A program made the position numbers and the translations under genes. A DNA stretch of 64,000 bases from an uncultured Anaerolineae bacterium (GTDB lineage: Bacteria; Chloroflexota; Anaerolineae; Aggregatilineales; Phototrophicaceae): NCBI GenBank assembly GCA_937944445.1, contig CALDYP010000022.1, positions 1 to 64,000 on the forward strand, in the 5' to 3' direction. The stretch's first letter is position 1; each line of letters opens with the position of its first letter. Below the pieces are notes generated by a model. It was not told the DNA's origin. It saw nothing but the letters and a program-made list of their open reading frames with translations, and searched no databases. Below, piece after piece: positions 1 to 8,400 of the stretch.

Positions 1-742
1 CCTCCACCCGATCCTTAGGGGAAAGGTGCGCGTGGCGCGCCAAAATCTGCCAGACGCGCAGCGCCGCCTCCAGCGCGACCTTGCTGCTCATCTTGCTGCT
101 GCCGGCCTTGCGATCAGGAAAGTAGATCGGGAATTCGCCGATGCGATAGCCCAACCGATGCGCGACGTAGGTCATCTCGACTTGAAAGACGTAGCCGTTC
201 GAGCGAATGCGGTCGAGGTTCAGGCCGATGAGCGTCTCGCGCCGCCAGATCTTGAAGCCACCGGTGGCGTCCGCCACGGGCAGCCGCAGGATCAATGGGG
301 TGTACACACGGTTCGCCCACAGCGACAGCGCTTTACGGTAGAGGCTCCAACTCTCGTCAACGCCGCCCCCTTTCATGAAGCGCGACCCCAGCACAAGGTC
401 ATAATCAGCAATCATCGTCCGCATCGTGTGCAGGTAGTGGGGCTGATGGCTGAAGTCGGCGTCCATCTGGACGATGGTCTGCGCCCCCAGCGCCAGCGCG
501 TGGCGAAACCCCGCTAGGTAAGCCGGCCCCAGCCCTTCTTTTTTGGGGCGGTGCAGCACGTGCAGCCGCGCGTTGTACTGCGCTCGCAGCGCCTCGGCCA
601 ACGCGCCTGTGCCATCTGGCGAGTTGTCGTCCACTACAAGGATCTCCAAATCGTCGATGCCCAGATCGAACAGCGCCGCCACAAAGTTTGGCAAGTTCTC
701 GCGTTCGTTGTAGGTAGGCACGACGACCATCATTCCAACCAT
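1..742 (-). CDS. Polyprenol-phosphate mannosyltransferase-like family 2 glycosyltransferase (3' end beyond window)
   Basis: GT-A family 2 enzyme, best matched to dolichol/polyprenol-phosphate mannose synthases, which move a sugar from a nucleotide donor to a lipid phosphate on the cytoplasmic membrane face. The start ATG at 742 gives MVGMMVVVPTYNERENL, the usual N-terminal donor-site strand. VVDDNSPDGT follows, then the metal-binding QMDADFSH and the acceptor-side GSRFMKGGG. The frame stays open to base 1, so the C-terminus is missing and any GtrA-like membrane domain cannot be judged. A TACAAT -10 lies just upstream at 776-781. The presence of lcp, uppS and cdsA genes in the window fits a role in envelope glycan or lipid synthesis. 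Family assignment is firm; the sugar and carrier are inferred. Confidence 0.88.
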   Translation of the reverse strand, partial: MVGMMVVVPTYNERENLPNFVAALFDLGIDDLEILVVDDNSPDGTGALAEALRAQYNARLHVLHRPKKEGLGPAYLAGFRHALALGAQTIVQMDADFSHQPHYLHTMRTMIADYDLVLGSRFMKGGGVDESWSLYRKALSLWANRVYTPLILRLPVADATGGFKIWRRETLIGLNLDRIRSNGYVFQVEMTYVAHRLGYRIGEFPIYFPDRKAGSSKMSSKVALEAALRVWQILARHAHLSPKDRVE

Positions 743-753
743 GAGTCACTCCA

Positions 754-793
754 GACGGGTGGTAAACCTGCCTAGATTGTAAGCCCACCCGTC
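754..793 (-). promoter_or_regulatory. Putative promoter -10 inside a 9-bp dyad, upstream of the glycosyltransferase
   Basis: GACGGGTGG (754-762) and CCACCCGTC (785-793) are perfect inverted repeats. They flank TACAAT read on the minus strand (781 to 776), placed correctly for the gene starting at 742. The symmetry could be an operator or a 5'-UTR hairpin; no regulator can be named. Confidence 0.4.
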
Positions 794-893
794 CAGAAAA
801 GGTACTCAGACGTTGCGCCTCACCCCGCAGCTGGCTGGCGTTGAAAAGCCAAGCCGAGGATTCAGCTCATTGAAGTCGCAGGGAAGTCGCAGG

Positions 894-2162
894 TCAACGC
901 ACCGGTCGACGAGCGAGACGCTGCTCCACCTTCTGAAGCGCCTCATTATCAACGATCAGCGCGCCGCCGTAGCGTTCTAGCTGCGACTTATCCACTTGGT
1001 TTGACCACTCGGATATGCTGAGGCGAATCGAGCGAAGTTCTTGCTCGTAGCCATCAAGGCGCTCAATGGTTTCAACGAGTTGGATGCTCTGTTCTAGGCC
1101 GCGCTGATACCGCTGAACGAGGGTGTCTTGAGTCGTGCCAGCACCGCGCCGTTCGCTCACGAATTTGGTTATTGGATGCCGCGACTCGAACTTGGCCCGG
1201 TTGTTCCACAGGTCGCGGCGCAGCTCATCGACAATCTCGGTGATCACATGGGCTTTGTTCTCACGGGTGTTGATGCGCTCTCCACGCAGCCAAGCTCGCA
1301 GCGAGATTGCGCGTTCCATCGTGTCTCGATCCAGCCACGGATGCAGGTAAAAGCCCGGCGTGCTCGTCATCCACGCTTCAATCAAACTCTTGACCGCAGG
1401 GCGCAGCTCTTTAAGTTGTTCATTCAGCCGTTCAGCCGCTAGTCGCGTTTCGTTCTCTCGGGCGTAACACTGGGCGACGGCTGAGGCCGCATAGCACGCT
1501 TGCAGCAAAAAGTACTGCGCCAGCTCAACATAGCGATCATCGGCCTGCGCGCGTTTGATAGCCGCCTCAAAATCCTCCATGAAGTTCATCTTGGCGCGCG
1601 TCAACCCGTTGACGGCCTCAGGCAGGGCGTTTTGGCGCGTCTCTGGCCGTTCAGCCTCCAGCACATCCTTTGCCGAAATAAGCGCCGCGCGGAACGCGAT
1701 ACGCCGATCCCGCTCGAACTGCGCGTTCACCTGCGTGATGAGGTCGTCAATCTGCTTTGAGACTTTGTCGATGCGCCTGAGGATATATAGAAGCGTCATC
1801 GCGGTAAAAGCGAGACTGACGCCGTTCCCCGTCAACATTTGTAACGGGAGTGAACTCACCTGTTGAATACCTTGCGTGACCTGCTGCCCGACAGCGTTAG
1901 CCGCTGTTCGCTTCAGAGGGCTGTCCATCGCCGTGATGGTCTGTGAGACGCTCAAAACCGCGTTGATCGGGTTTTTAAGGCTGCTGGCTCCGCCTTGCAA
2001 CGTGCCTAATGTTTCTTCAACGATTCCTGAGTCGCGCAGCCACGTTACCACCTGCTTCGTGCTCGCATCCCGTACCACCCCGCCCACACGTTCTAAGATG
2101 CCCGTTCGAAGGCCATAATCGATGACTGCTGGAACTTCAAAAAATACCGACAACGTGGACAT
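894..2162 (-). CDS. Hypothetical 422-aa coiled-coil protein with one hydrophobic segment
   Basis: I do not recognise this family. The ATG at 2162 is preceded by AAGGAG at good spacing. Residues 1-105 are mixed helical with small residues. About 107-128 is a hydrophobic stretch (AFTAMTLLYILRRIDKV) that looks like a single membrane segment. The rest is long, charged and probably alpha-helical, with coiled-coil-like patches around 130-260 and 340-420. No catalytic motif is visible. It starts 21 bases after the GMC oxidoreductase on the same strand, so the two are probably co-transcribed. That arrangement could mean a membrane-anchored partner or scaffold, but nothing in the sequence proves it. 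Confidence 0.7.
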   Translation of the reverse strand: MSTLSVFFEVPAVIDYGLRTGILERVGGVVRDASTKQVVTWLRDSGIVEETLGTLQGGASSLKNPINAVLSVSQTITAMDSPLKRTAANAVGQQVTQGIQQVSSLPLQMLTGNGVSLAFTAMTLLYILRRIDKVSKQIDDLITQVNAQFERDRRIAFRAALISAKDVLEAERPETRQNALPEAVNGLTRAKMNFMEDFEAAIKRAQADDRYVELAQYFLLQACYAASAVAQCYARENETRLAAERLNEQLKELRPAVKSLIEAWMTSTPGFYLHPWLDRDTMERAISLRAWLRGERINTRENKAHVITEIVDELRRDLWNNRAKFESRHPITKFVSERRGAGTTQDTLVQRYQRGLEQSIQLVETIERLDGYEQELRSIRLSISEWSNQVDKSQLERYGGALIVDNEALQKVEQRLARRPVR

Positions 2163-2183
2163 ATCCCACTCTCCTTCTGATTC

Positions 2184-4160
2184 TCATATCATCTCCTTCA
2201 CACCTTGACTCAGGTAATGGGCAAGGGTGAGGATGCTCAGCATCGGGTTCACGCCGGTGGCGGTGGGCAGGGCGCTGCCGTCCACCACAAAGCAGTTCTT
2301 TAGCTCCCACAGTTGGCCGTCAGGCCGTGTTGCCCCGAGCTGCGGGCTGGCGGCGATGCGGCATGAACTCATCTGATGGGCGCAGAGCAGCGCGAAGTCG
2401 TTCGGCTTGAGGCCTTTGGCTTCCACGCGCTGCAAGAAGTCCTCCAAGCGGCCATTGCCGGCTTGGTAGGACGTCGCGTCGTTGTGCGGGCTGAAGATCT
2501 GACGCGCGCCCGCCGCGTGGTGGATCTTGATCGCCTCCAGCACGCCCTTTTGCAAATGCGCGCGATCATAAGGGTGCAGCTGATACTCCACAACTGGCTG
2601 GCCGTGCCGATCGATCGACACGCGCCCCCCGTGGAAGTCCCGGTTGATGATGATCAAGTTGCCGACGTGCTCCATCTGCGCGACGAGCCGCTTGTGGTCG
2701 GCGGCGCTGCGCCACGGCATGACCGCGGCGGTGAGTCCGGGGTGGGCTGGCGCAGTTTCGATCACGACGCCGTAGCCCTTGCCGTCCTGATTGTTAAACG
2801 ACTTCACGACGCGCGTCAGCGATGCGCCCTGCCATGTGCGCACCGGTTCATCGAAGATGCTGAAGATGACCGTCGTCGGGTGCAGGTGAACGTGCGCGCC
2901 GATGTTGTGGTGGGTGAGGCCGCTGCGCCGCAGGATGGCCGGCGTGTTGATCGTCCCGGCGGCCATCACGACGGCCTTCGCTTTCACCGTGACGCGGTGG
3001 GTGCTGCCCTGCCGATCGGTCACGTCCAGCACAGCGCCAGTGGCCATGCCGTGTTCGTGGGTGATGTGCCGCACCTCCGCGCGGACGACGATCCGCGCCC
3101 CGTGGGCGACGGCGTCCGGCAGGAACGTCCGCAGCGTGCCCTGCTTCGCGCCGAACGAACAGCCATAGCCGCAGTAGCCGCAGTCTTCGCAGCCTTTCAC
3201 GTTGCGTGGGATGACCTCCACCGGGTAGCTCAACGCCTCTGCGCCTTTGACGAGCAGCGCCGTGTTGGGGTTGAGCGCGCACTCATCCGTGTTGACGTTG
3301 ACGCGCCGGCTCACCGCGTCCATGCTGGCCTGATACTCAGGCGTCACCGCGCCCTCAAAGCCGTAATCGCGCGCCCACTCTTGCAGGACGTTCTCCGGCG
3401 TGCGCAGCGACCCTGACCAGTTAACCGTTGTGCCGCCGCCCAACGTTGACCCGGCCAAGATCATCATCGTCGTATCTTTGGTAGCCAGCGCCCCGCGCTT
3501 GTCGAACAAAGTCTGCGTCGACTTGACCTCATCGCCGGTCAGCTCCGCATCGGGGTAGTAGTCACCCTTTTCGACGATCAGCACGTCAAAACCCGCCGCG
3601 GCTAACTCCGCTGCCGCCACGCCCCCGCCGGCCCCACTGCCGATCACCAGCACATCCGCCGTGAGCGTGGTCTCGCCGGTGATGTCTGTCGTCTTCAACG
3701 TGGGGCGCGCCGACCCGCCCGCGTGGTTGAGCGCGCCCGGGTAGTGAATCACCGACCAGACGGGGTGCGCCCCCTGCGGCGGGTTGCCATAGGCGATGAA
3801 CAGCGTCAGCCGCTTGAAGGCCTGAAAGACCTTGCGCCGCAGCGCCAACCCGCTGAACCCCCACGAGCGCAGCACCGCCTCGCGTTCGGCTTGGCTCATC
3901 TGTGAGAAGGGCCGCCCCGCCGCGCCAAACAAGCGCTGGAACCACCCTTGTTCAAAAGCGTTCAGCAGCAGCTTCAGCTCGCGCTTGGCCGCCTCGTCGG
4001 TAGCAAACTCAAGGCCTTGCTCCAGTTCGTCGAGCAGCGCGGTCGTGCTCACGGGGTCAAATGCTGCCAGCGGCTGCGGCAGATCACCGTTGGCAGGCGC
4101 GGTCAAGGTCTGTGCGATGGCACGCAGGGCGCGACGCTCTGTCTCAGTCAGAAAAGCCAT
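2184..4160 (-). CDS. GMC-family FAD oxidoreductase, long-chain alcohol oxidase type
   Basis: Flavoenzyme of the glucose-methanol-choline family that oxidises an alcohol to an aldehyde. The N-terminal ~120 residues resemble the helical region that precedes the flavin domain in fatty-alcohol oxidases. The dinucleotide-binding motif VIGSGAGGGVAAAELAAAG begins near residue 172, followed by the acidic turn VEKGDY. Near 322-336 is a cysteine cluster, GCEDCGYCGYGC, typical of the long-chain alcohol oxidase branch. The C-terminus carries CAHQMSSCRI and DGSALPTATGVNPMLSI, the conserved GMC closing motif with the active-site region. The 658-residue length suits this branch. There is no signal peptide, so it is probably cytoplasmic. 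The coiled-coil gene follows directly. The substrate is not predictable from sequence alone. Confidence 0.88.
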   Translation of the reverse strand: MAFLTETERRALRAIAQTLTAPANGDLPQPLAAFDPVSTTALLDELEQGLEFATDEAAKRELKLLLNAFEQGWFQRLFGAAGRPFSQMSQAEREAVLRSWGFSGLALRRKVFQAFKRLTLFIAYGNPPQGAHPVWSVIHYPGALNHAGGSARPTLKTTDITGETTLTADVLVIGSGAGGGVAAAELAAAGFDVLIVEKGDYYPDAELTGDEVKSTQTLFDKRGALATKDTTMMILAGSTLGGGTTVNWSGSLRTPENVLQEWARDYGFEGAVTPEYQASMDAVSRRVNVNTDECALNPNTALLVKGAEALSYPVEVIPRNVKGCEDCGYCGYGCSFGAKQGTLRTFLPDAVAHGARIVVRAEVRHITHEHGMATGAVLDVTDRQGSTHRVTVKAKAVVMAAGTINTPAILRRSGLTHHNIGAHVHLHPTTVIFSIFDEPVRTWQGASLTRVVKSFNNQDGKGYGVVIETAPAHPGLTAAVMPWRSAADHKRLVAQMEHVGNLIIINRDFHGGRVSIDRHGQPVVEYQLHPYDRAHLQKGVLEAIKIHHAAGARQIFSPHNDATSYQAGNGRLEDFLQRVEAKGLKPNDFALLCAHQMSSCRIAASPQLGATRPDGQLWELKNCFVVDGSALPTATGVNPMLSILTLAHYLSQGVKEMI

Positions 4161-4242
4161 TTGCTCGGTTCCTCATCACAATCCAACGATGTTAATTGTA
4201 ACTCGGTTTTTAAAATTGGAGAGAGTTGCTTCGCCAGCTGGC

Positions 4243-4346
4243 GAGTGTCTAAATTCGAACAGAGGCCTCATCCAGCCCCCTTCAGGAGGCGCGCCTTATC
4301 CGAGTGCTTCAACGCTCGGCGCGATTGTTTATCTTCAGACACCCTC
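4243..4346. repeat. Dispersed short inverted-repeat element, copy A (internally deleted)
   Basis: Left end GAGTGTCTAAA (4243-4253) and right end CTTCAGACACCCTC (4333-4346) form imperfect terminal inverted repeats. The interior shares the 47722 copy's TTCGAACAGAGG, CCCCCTTCAGGAGGCGCG and CCGAGTGCTTCA blocks. It lacks about 25 bases that are present in copies B and C. It lies in the divergent gap between the GMC oxidase and the PP2C gene. Confidence 0.8.
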
Positions 4347-4363
4347 AATAAGTTGGGGACTGC

Positions 4364-4391
4364 TTGCATGTTGCTTTAAGTTAAATAGAAT
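4364..4391 (+). promoter_or_regulatory. Weak promoter candidate for the PP2C gene
   Basis: TTGCAT (4364-4369) and TAGAAT (4386-4391) are 16 bases apart. The start ATG at 4425, with its GAGGAG site, follows at a suitable distance. Similarity to consensus is only moderate. Confidence 0.35.
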
Positions 4392-4424
4392 AGGGTGGTA
4401 GACATGTGATGAGGAGTCCCCTAG

Positions 4425-5288
4425 ATGCCCGGTTCGGGAAGTGTGATACGCTTGCTAAGCGGCGCAAAATCTGACAAGGGGATGCAGCGATCCAACAACG
4501 AAGACAGTGTGAGCGTATTAGGTCAAGATCCCGCCGTGCTGGCTATCATCGCTGACGGGATGGGTGGCGCTGTGGCGGGCGAACGCGCGAGCCGTATCGC
4601 CATCAACACTATTCAAGAACGGCTGCTAGCACATCCTTTCTCTGACCCGCGCGACCTCGAACCGCTGCCAGACGACATGGTGATAGACATGATCGTGGAC
4701 GCGGTGCGCTCCGCCAATGAGCACATCCTAGACGAAGCGCGCGAAATGCCCGAACTGCAAGGGATGGGCACGACACTCACGCTGGCGCTGGCGCGCGGGC
4801 GCGGCGTCGTTTTGGCGCACGTGGGCGATAGCCGCGCCTACCTCGTCGACGGCTACGACCAAAGCCTGACGCAGATCACCCGCGATCACAGCTTCGTGCA
4901 AGCCCTGCTCGACGCCGGCCACATCACCCCCGCTGAGGCCGAACACCACGCAATGAGAAACGTCCTCTACCGCGCGTTGGGGCAGTCGCCTGACTTGGAC
5001 ATCGACCTCATCAGCGGGGTGCTGCTCAACCCGGGGGATCGCATCTTGCTGTGCACCGACGGCCTCACGCTGCACGTCACCCCTGAAGAGATCCGCACGG
5101 CAGCGCTGGCCGACGACGACCCGGAGCGCATCGCCGCGAACCTAATCGACTTAGCCAATCAGCGCGGTGGGCGCGACAACATCAGCGTGGTCGTCATCGT
5201 GGCGCAGCCCGTCGGCACGGCCCAGCGCAGCACTGGCCTGCTGCGCATGGACTTTGAGGACGAAGACCCAACGCTGCCCTTGCGCTAG
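4425..5288 (+). CDS. PP2C-family Ser/Thr protein phosphatase (PrpC/Stp type)
   Basis: Metal-dependent phosphatase that removes phosphate from Ser/Thr residues, usually opposing a Hanks-type kinase. All family motifs are visible in order: MQRSNNEDSVSVL, ADGMGG (metal-binding Asp and Gly), GMGTTLTLAL, HVGDSRAYL, DHSFVQALLDAGHITPAEAEHH, LLCTDGLT and GRDNISVVVIV. The 287-residue length is close to the ~240-260-residue bacterial single-domain enzymes, with a short acidic tail. No membrane segment is present. GAGGAG precedes the ATG. It converges with the LCP gene and shares four bases (CTAG) with it. The likely partner kinase is the Ser/Thr kinase at 53610, about 48 kb away. That pairing is inferred. 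Confidence 0.93.
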   Translation: MPGSGSVIRLLSGAKSDKGMQRSNNEDSVSVLGQDPAVLAIIADGMGGAVAGERASRIAINTIQERLLAHPFSDPRDLEPLPDDMVIDMIVDAVRSANEHILDEAREMPELQGMGTTLTLALARGRGVVLAHVGDSRAYLVDGYDQSLTQITRDHSFVQALLDAGHITPAEAEHHAMRNVLYRALGQSPDLDIDLISGVLLNPGDRILLCTDGLTLHVTPEEIRTAALADDDPERIAANLIDLANQRGGRDNISVVVIVAQPVGTAQRSTGLLRMDFEDEDPTLPLR

Positions 5289-6220
5289 TTCCAGTAGATT
5301 TCGCCGAAGGCTTCTGACAGCGCGTTCGGGATCAACTCAACGCGCGGCACGCGCACACGCCCGCTGCCGAGGTTCATCACGCGCGTGTTGCTCTCGTTGA
5401 AGCCCCCCGTGCGGATGCCCGTCCCCATGTCTAACGCCACCAGCCCCAAAAACGTGAGCTGCTCGAACGGCACGTTTGTGACGACGTTGCCACGCAGTCG
5501 ATTCACCAAAGTCGGCGCTTGCAGCAGCATGTTTTGCAGCACGTTCGGCTCGCGCAGGCGCTCAAACACAGCCTGCATGACCGCCATCTGCCGCTGACCG
5601 CGCACATAGTCGTTGTCTCCGTGGCGCGTGCGCGCGTACTTCAGCGCAGTGCGGCCATCCAGTACTTGCCAACCTTGCCGAATGAAAAACGGATCATAGC
5701 CGAAGTTCATGTCTGGGTAGGTTGGATCGCTGATGCTGTAGGGGATGTCCATCGCAATCCCGCCCATCGCGTCGATCACTGCGATGAACGCAGTAAAGTC
5801 GAACAACAAGAAGGCATCGATCTGAATGCCGAGGTTGCGGCTGATCGTGTCCATCACGTAATACGGGCCGTAGCCTGCGGCGCGCTGCTCACCTGCCTGC
5901 ATCAGCGTGTTGACGCGGGCGAACACGCCGCTGTCAGGCAGCGGCAGGTGCAGGTCACGCGGGATGTGAAACAGGCCAATGCCGCCCGTAGCAGGGTCAT
6001 AGCTGACCAAGATCAGCACGTCCGTCCGCGATGTGAACAGGTTCAACTCGCTTGGGCGGCGATCAGCGCCCATCACCAGCACTGTATAGCGCGAGACACC
6101 ATCCCACGGCTCGGGTGGGGGCGGGGTGTAAGGCGGTTGAGCATAGGCCAATGGGCTGAACCCAGTGAATAACCCGATCAATAGAAAAAACCACAGGATA
6201 CGAAACCGCAGAGTAACCAC
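5285..6220 (-). CDS. LytR-CpsA-Psr (LCP) family protein, short secreted form
   Basis: LCP enzymes transfer lipid-linked polymers to the cell wall outside the membrane. The protein has a cleavable-looking signal (RILWFFLLIGLF to LAYA), then a Pro-rich stretch and the LCP core. Core motifs include VLVMGADRRP, TSRTDVLILVSYD, IPRDLHLPLP, the MGGIAMDIP segment and ALKYARTRHGDNDYVRGQRQ, with the usual Asp and Arg residues. A GTG at 6220 with GGGAAG at good spacing is preferred; an upstream GTG at 6244 has an AGGAG too close to it. A TGCTACAAT promoter lies upstream at 6259-6267. It is shorter than the second LCP protein at 25163 and lacks the LytR C-terminal extension. Family call is strong; the polymer is unknown. 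Confidence 0.9.
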   Translation of the reverse strand: MVTLRFRILWFFLLIGLFTGFSPLAYAQPPYTPPPPEPWDGVSRYTVLVMGADRRPSELNLFTSRTDVLILVSYDPATGGIGLFHIPRDLHLPLPDSGVFARVNTLMQAGEQRAAGYGPYYVMDTISRNLGIQIDAFLLFDFTAFIAVIDAMGGIAMDIPYSISDPTYPDMNFGYDPFFIRQGWQVLDGRTALKYARTRHGDNDYVRGQRQMAVMQAVFERLREPNVLQNMLLQAPTLVNRLRGNVVTNVPFEQLTFLGLVALDMGTGIRTGGFNESNTRVMNLGSGRVRVPRVELIPNALSEAFGEIYWN

Positions 6221-6258
6221 GTTGCAACTTCCCTGAATTGACACTCCTACACGATTTT

Positions 6259-6267
6259 ATTGTAGCA
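6259..6267 (-). promoter_or_regulatory. Extended -10 promoter TGCTACAAT for the LCP gene
   Basis: Read on the minus strand, TGCTACAAT is placed 39 bases before the preferred GTG start. No good -35 is seen. Confidence 0.55.
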
Positions 6268-6271
6268 TTAA

Positions 6272-6310
6272 ACGCTTACATCAGAACTTGACGCTTACAA
6301 TACGCTTGCA
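6272..6310. promoter_or_regulatory. Three direct repeats of ACGCTTRCA in a divergent promoter region
   Basis: ACGCTTACA at 6272-6280 and 6291-6299 and ACGCTTGCA at 6302-6310 lie between the LCP and FHA genes, next to the LCP -10. The pattern looks like a transcription factor binding array. The factor is unknown. Confidence 0.4.
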
Positions 6311-6355
6311 TTGTGGTTGGCTGAGGAGAGCCGCACGGCGGAGGGACAGCGCCTG

Positions 6356-6384
6356 TTGGCCGAAGCGGCTGAAATCGCTACAAT
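6356..6384 (+). promoter_or_regulatory. Sigma70-like promoter of the FHA membrane protein
   Basis: TTGGCC (6356-6361), a 17-base spacer and TACAAT (6379-6384) sit 34 bases before the ATG at 6418. This is one of the few promoters here with a recognisable -35. Confidence 0.5.
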
Positions 6385-6417
6385 GAGCGCAAGCGTACTT
6401 TCACGAGGAGTCGGCAC

Positions 6418-8400
6418 ATGGCTTACGCACGACTGGACATCTACTGGCCAGACGGCAAAATCGAGAGCTACTTGTTAGAGGCTTCTACGGTGACGGTAGG
6501 CCGCGACCCGAGCAATACAATCGTGCTGGACACTGAGACGATCTCGCGCCATCACTTCAGCATCACCCACACCAGCAGCAGCACCTACCTGAACGACCTT
6601 GAGAGCGAAAACGGCGTCATCATCGACGGCAAGCCGCTCAAGAGCTACGAGGCGCACATGCTTGAAGGGGTGGAAGAACTGCAAGTCGGTATCCTGCGCG
6701 TCGTGTACCATCCGATGGATGAAAACGTCACCGTGCCGATGAAGTCCGCGGACTTCGACACCCAGCGCAGCAGCGCCAACACCGAGTTCGCCGTCCAGAT
6801 CGACGTGAACCAAGTGGACGTGTGGCCGGCGTCCAGCGCGTCGGCGGAGCTGGCCATCACCAACCACCTCAACCACCCCCGCCGCTTCTCGATCAAGATC
6901 AGCGGCATGCCGTCCGAGTGGATCCGTGTGAACCGGCCCGAGCTAGAGCTGGCCGCCCAAGACACCACCTACATCCTCATCAACATCAAGCCGCCCCGCC
7001 GCCCTGATGTGCGCCCACAGGATTACACGATCACGATTGAGATTACCCCCAAAGACCGCGTAGAGAGCACCCTGCGAGCGACGCTCCCTGTGCGGCTGCA
7101 CGGCTTCGGCGGCTTCGGCATGCAGCTTTCCACGCAGAACGTCCAGCCAGACACGCCCCTGCTGCTCACATTGCAGAACCTCGGCAGCGAAGAGTTGACC
7201 ATTGCGCTCTCCGGGCGCAGCAAGGATAGCGCCGTGCAAACGCGCTTCAGCATGCCGCGCGTGACGCTCGCGCCGGGGTCGCGGTCGCAAGTCAAAGTAG
7301 AAGTCGTCCCGACGCAGCGCCCGTGGCTCGGCCAGCCGCGCACCAGCAGCTTTGTCATCCTCGCTCAAGCGCAGAACGCCAGCCGCTTTCTCGCTGCACA
7401 AGAGGCGCAAGCCCTCATCCTGCCCAAGCTCACCCCCTTGATGGCCGCTACCACGCTGGCCGGGCTGGCGATTGTCGTGGCGCTGCTGGCCCTCGTGTGG
7501 GGCGTCCTGCAGGGCAGCGCAGCGCCTACCCTCGACAATTTACGGGTCAACCGCACCGACCTCGCCCCGGGTGAGGAGTTCATCCTCTCGTGGGACGCCA
7601 CCAACGCTGAGCTGTACCGCATCAGCATCAATCAGGTGCTGGTGACCGAAATTCCGGGCAGTCAGCGCAGCGTGACGCTCTCTACGGCCGACTACACCGA
7701 AGACATCACTGTGGCGGTCGTGGCGCTCAACGGCGAACGCAGCGTCATGCGCCAGCTCGTGGTGGACATTACCGTGCCGCTGCGGATCGTGAGCTTCACG
7801 AGCGAGCCGAGCGTGCTCGTGCGGCATGTCATCTCGGGGCTGACGCTCTTATGGGACGTGCAGGGGGCGCAGACCGTCCGCATCAGCGGCCTTGAGGGCT
7901 TCACCAACGCGCCCATCCCTGATGAATTGGCCGCGCAGGGGCAGCTCAACAGCTTGACAGGCTATGCCACCGAGCCGCTCAACCTTGCCCTGACGGCGCG
8001 CGACGAGCGCGGCAACACCATCTCGCAGACGATCCGCGTTGACGTGATCGACGCGACCTGCACCACCACAGCCCTGACCGTTTTGCACGATGGCCCGGGG
8101 GTTGATCGCCAGCAGGTATCGACAGTCAACGAGAACACACCGCTCACGGTCGTCGCCCGCGATCAGAGTGGGAATTGGCTGCGCGTCGGGCTGCCGGGCA
8201 ATCTCTCTGTGTGGGGGAACGCTGCGGACATGCGCTGTGCGGACACCTTCCGCATTGGCGATCTGCGCGTGGAGATCGTCCCGACGGCCACGCCAGAGCC
8301 GGTCATCGTCCCGACAGCCACCCTGACCCCAACGCCGATTACGCCGCCGACTGCCATTCCAACGGGCGGCCTGCCCACGCCTGCGACGCCCGCCGGTTAG
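6418..8400 (+). CDS. FHA-domain membrane protein with Ig-like, SH3-like and Thr/Pro-rich parts
   Basis: Signalling or scaffold protein of 660 residues. The N-terminal FHA domain (about 20-95) shows VGRDPSN, SRHHF and ENGVIIDG, the residues that bind phosphothreonine. Residues ~120-330 look like two beta-sandwich domains. A single membrane helix lies at about 340-363 (TTLAGLAIVVALLALVWG). The outer part has Ig-like beta sheets, then an SH3-like module (LTVLHDGPG to VWGNAADMRC) and a Thr/Pro tail. The FHA end should therefore be cytoplasmic and the SH3 end external, if the topology is N-in. GAGGAG precedes the ATG. Its nearness to PP2C suggests a readout of Ser/Thr phosphorylation, which is an inference. 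Confidence 0.85.
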   Translation: MAYARLDIYWPDGKIESYLLEASTVTVGRDPSNTIVLDTETISRHHFSITHTSSSTYLNDLESENGVIIDGKPLKSYEAHMLEGVEELQVGILRVVYHPMDENVTVPMKSADFDTQRSSANTEFAVQIDVNQVDVWPASSASAELAITNHLNHPRRFSIKISGMPSEWIRVNRPELELAAQDTTYILINIKPPRRPDVRPQDYTITIEITPKDRVESTLRATLPVRLHGFGGFGMQLSTQNVQPDTPLLLTLQNLGSEELTIALSGRSKDSAVQTRFSMPRVTLAPGSRSQVKVEVVPTQRPWLGQPRTSSFVILAQAQNASRFLAAQEAQALILPKLTPLMAATTLAGLAIVVALLALVWGVLQGSAAPTLDNLRVNRTDLAPGEEFILSWDATNAELYRISINQVLVTEIPGSQRSVTLSTADYTEDITVAVVALNGERSVMRQLVVDITVPLRIVSFTSEPSVLVRHVISGLTLLWDVQGAQTVRISGLEGFTNAPIPDELAAQGQLNSLTGYATEPLNLALTARDERGNTISQTIRVDVIDATCTTTALTVLHDGPGVDRQQVSTVNENTPLTVVARDQSGNWLRVGLPGNLSVWGNAADMRCADTFRIGDLRVEIVPTATPEPVIVPTATLTPTPITPPTAIPTGGLPTPATPAG

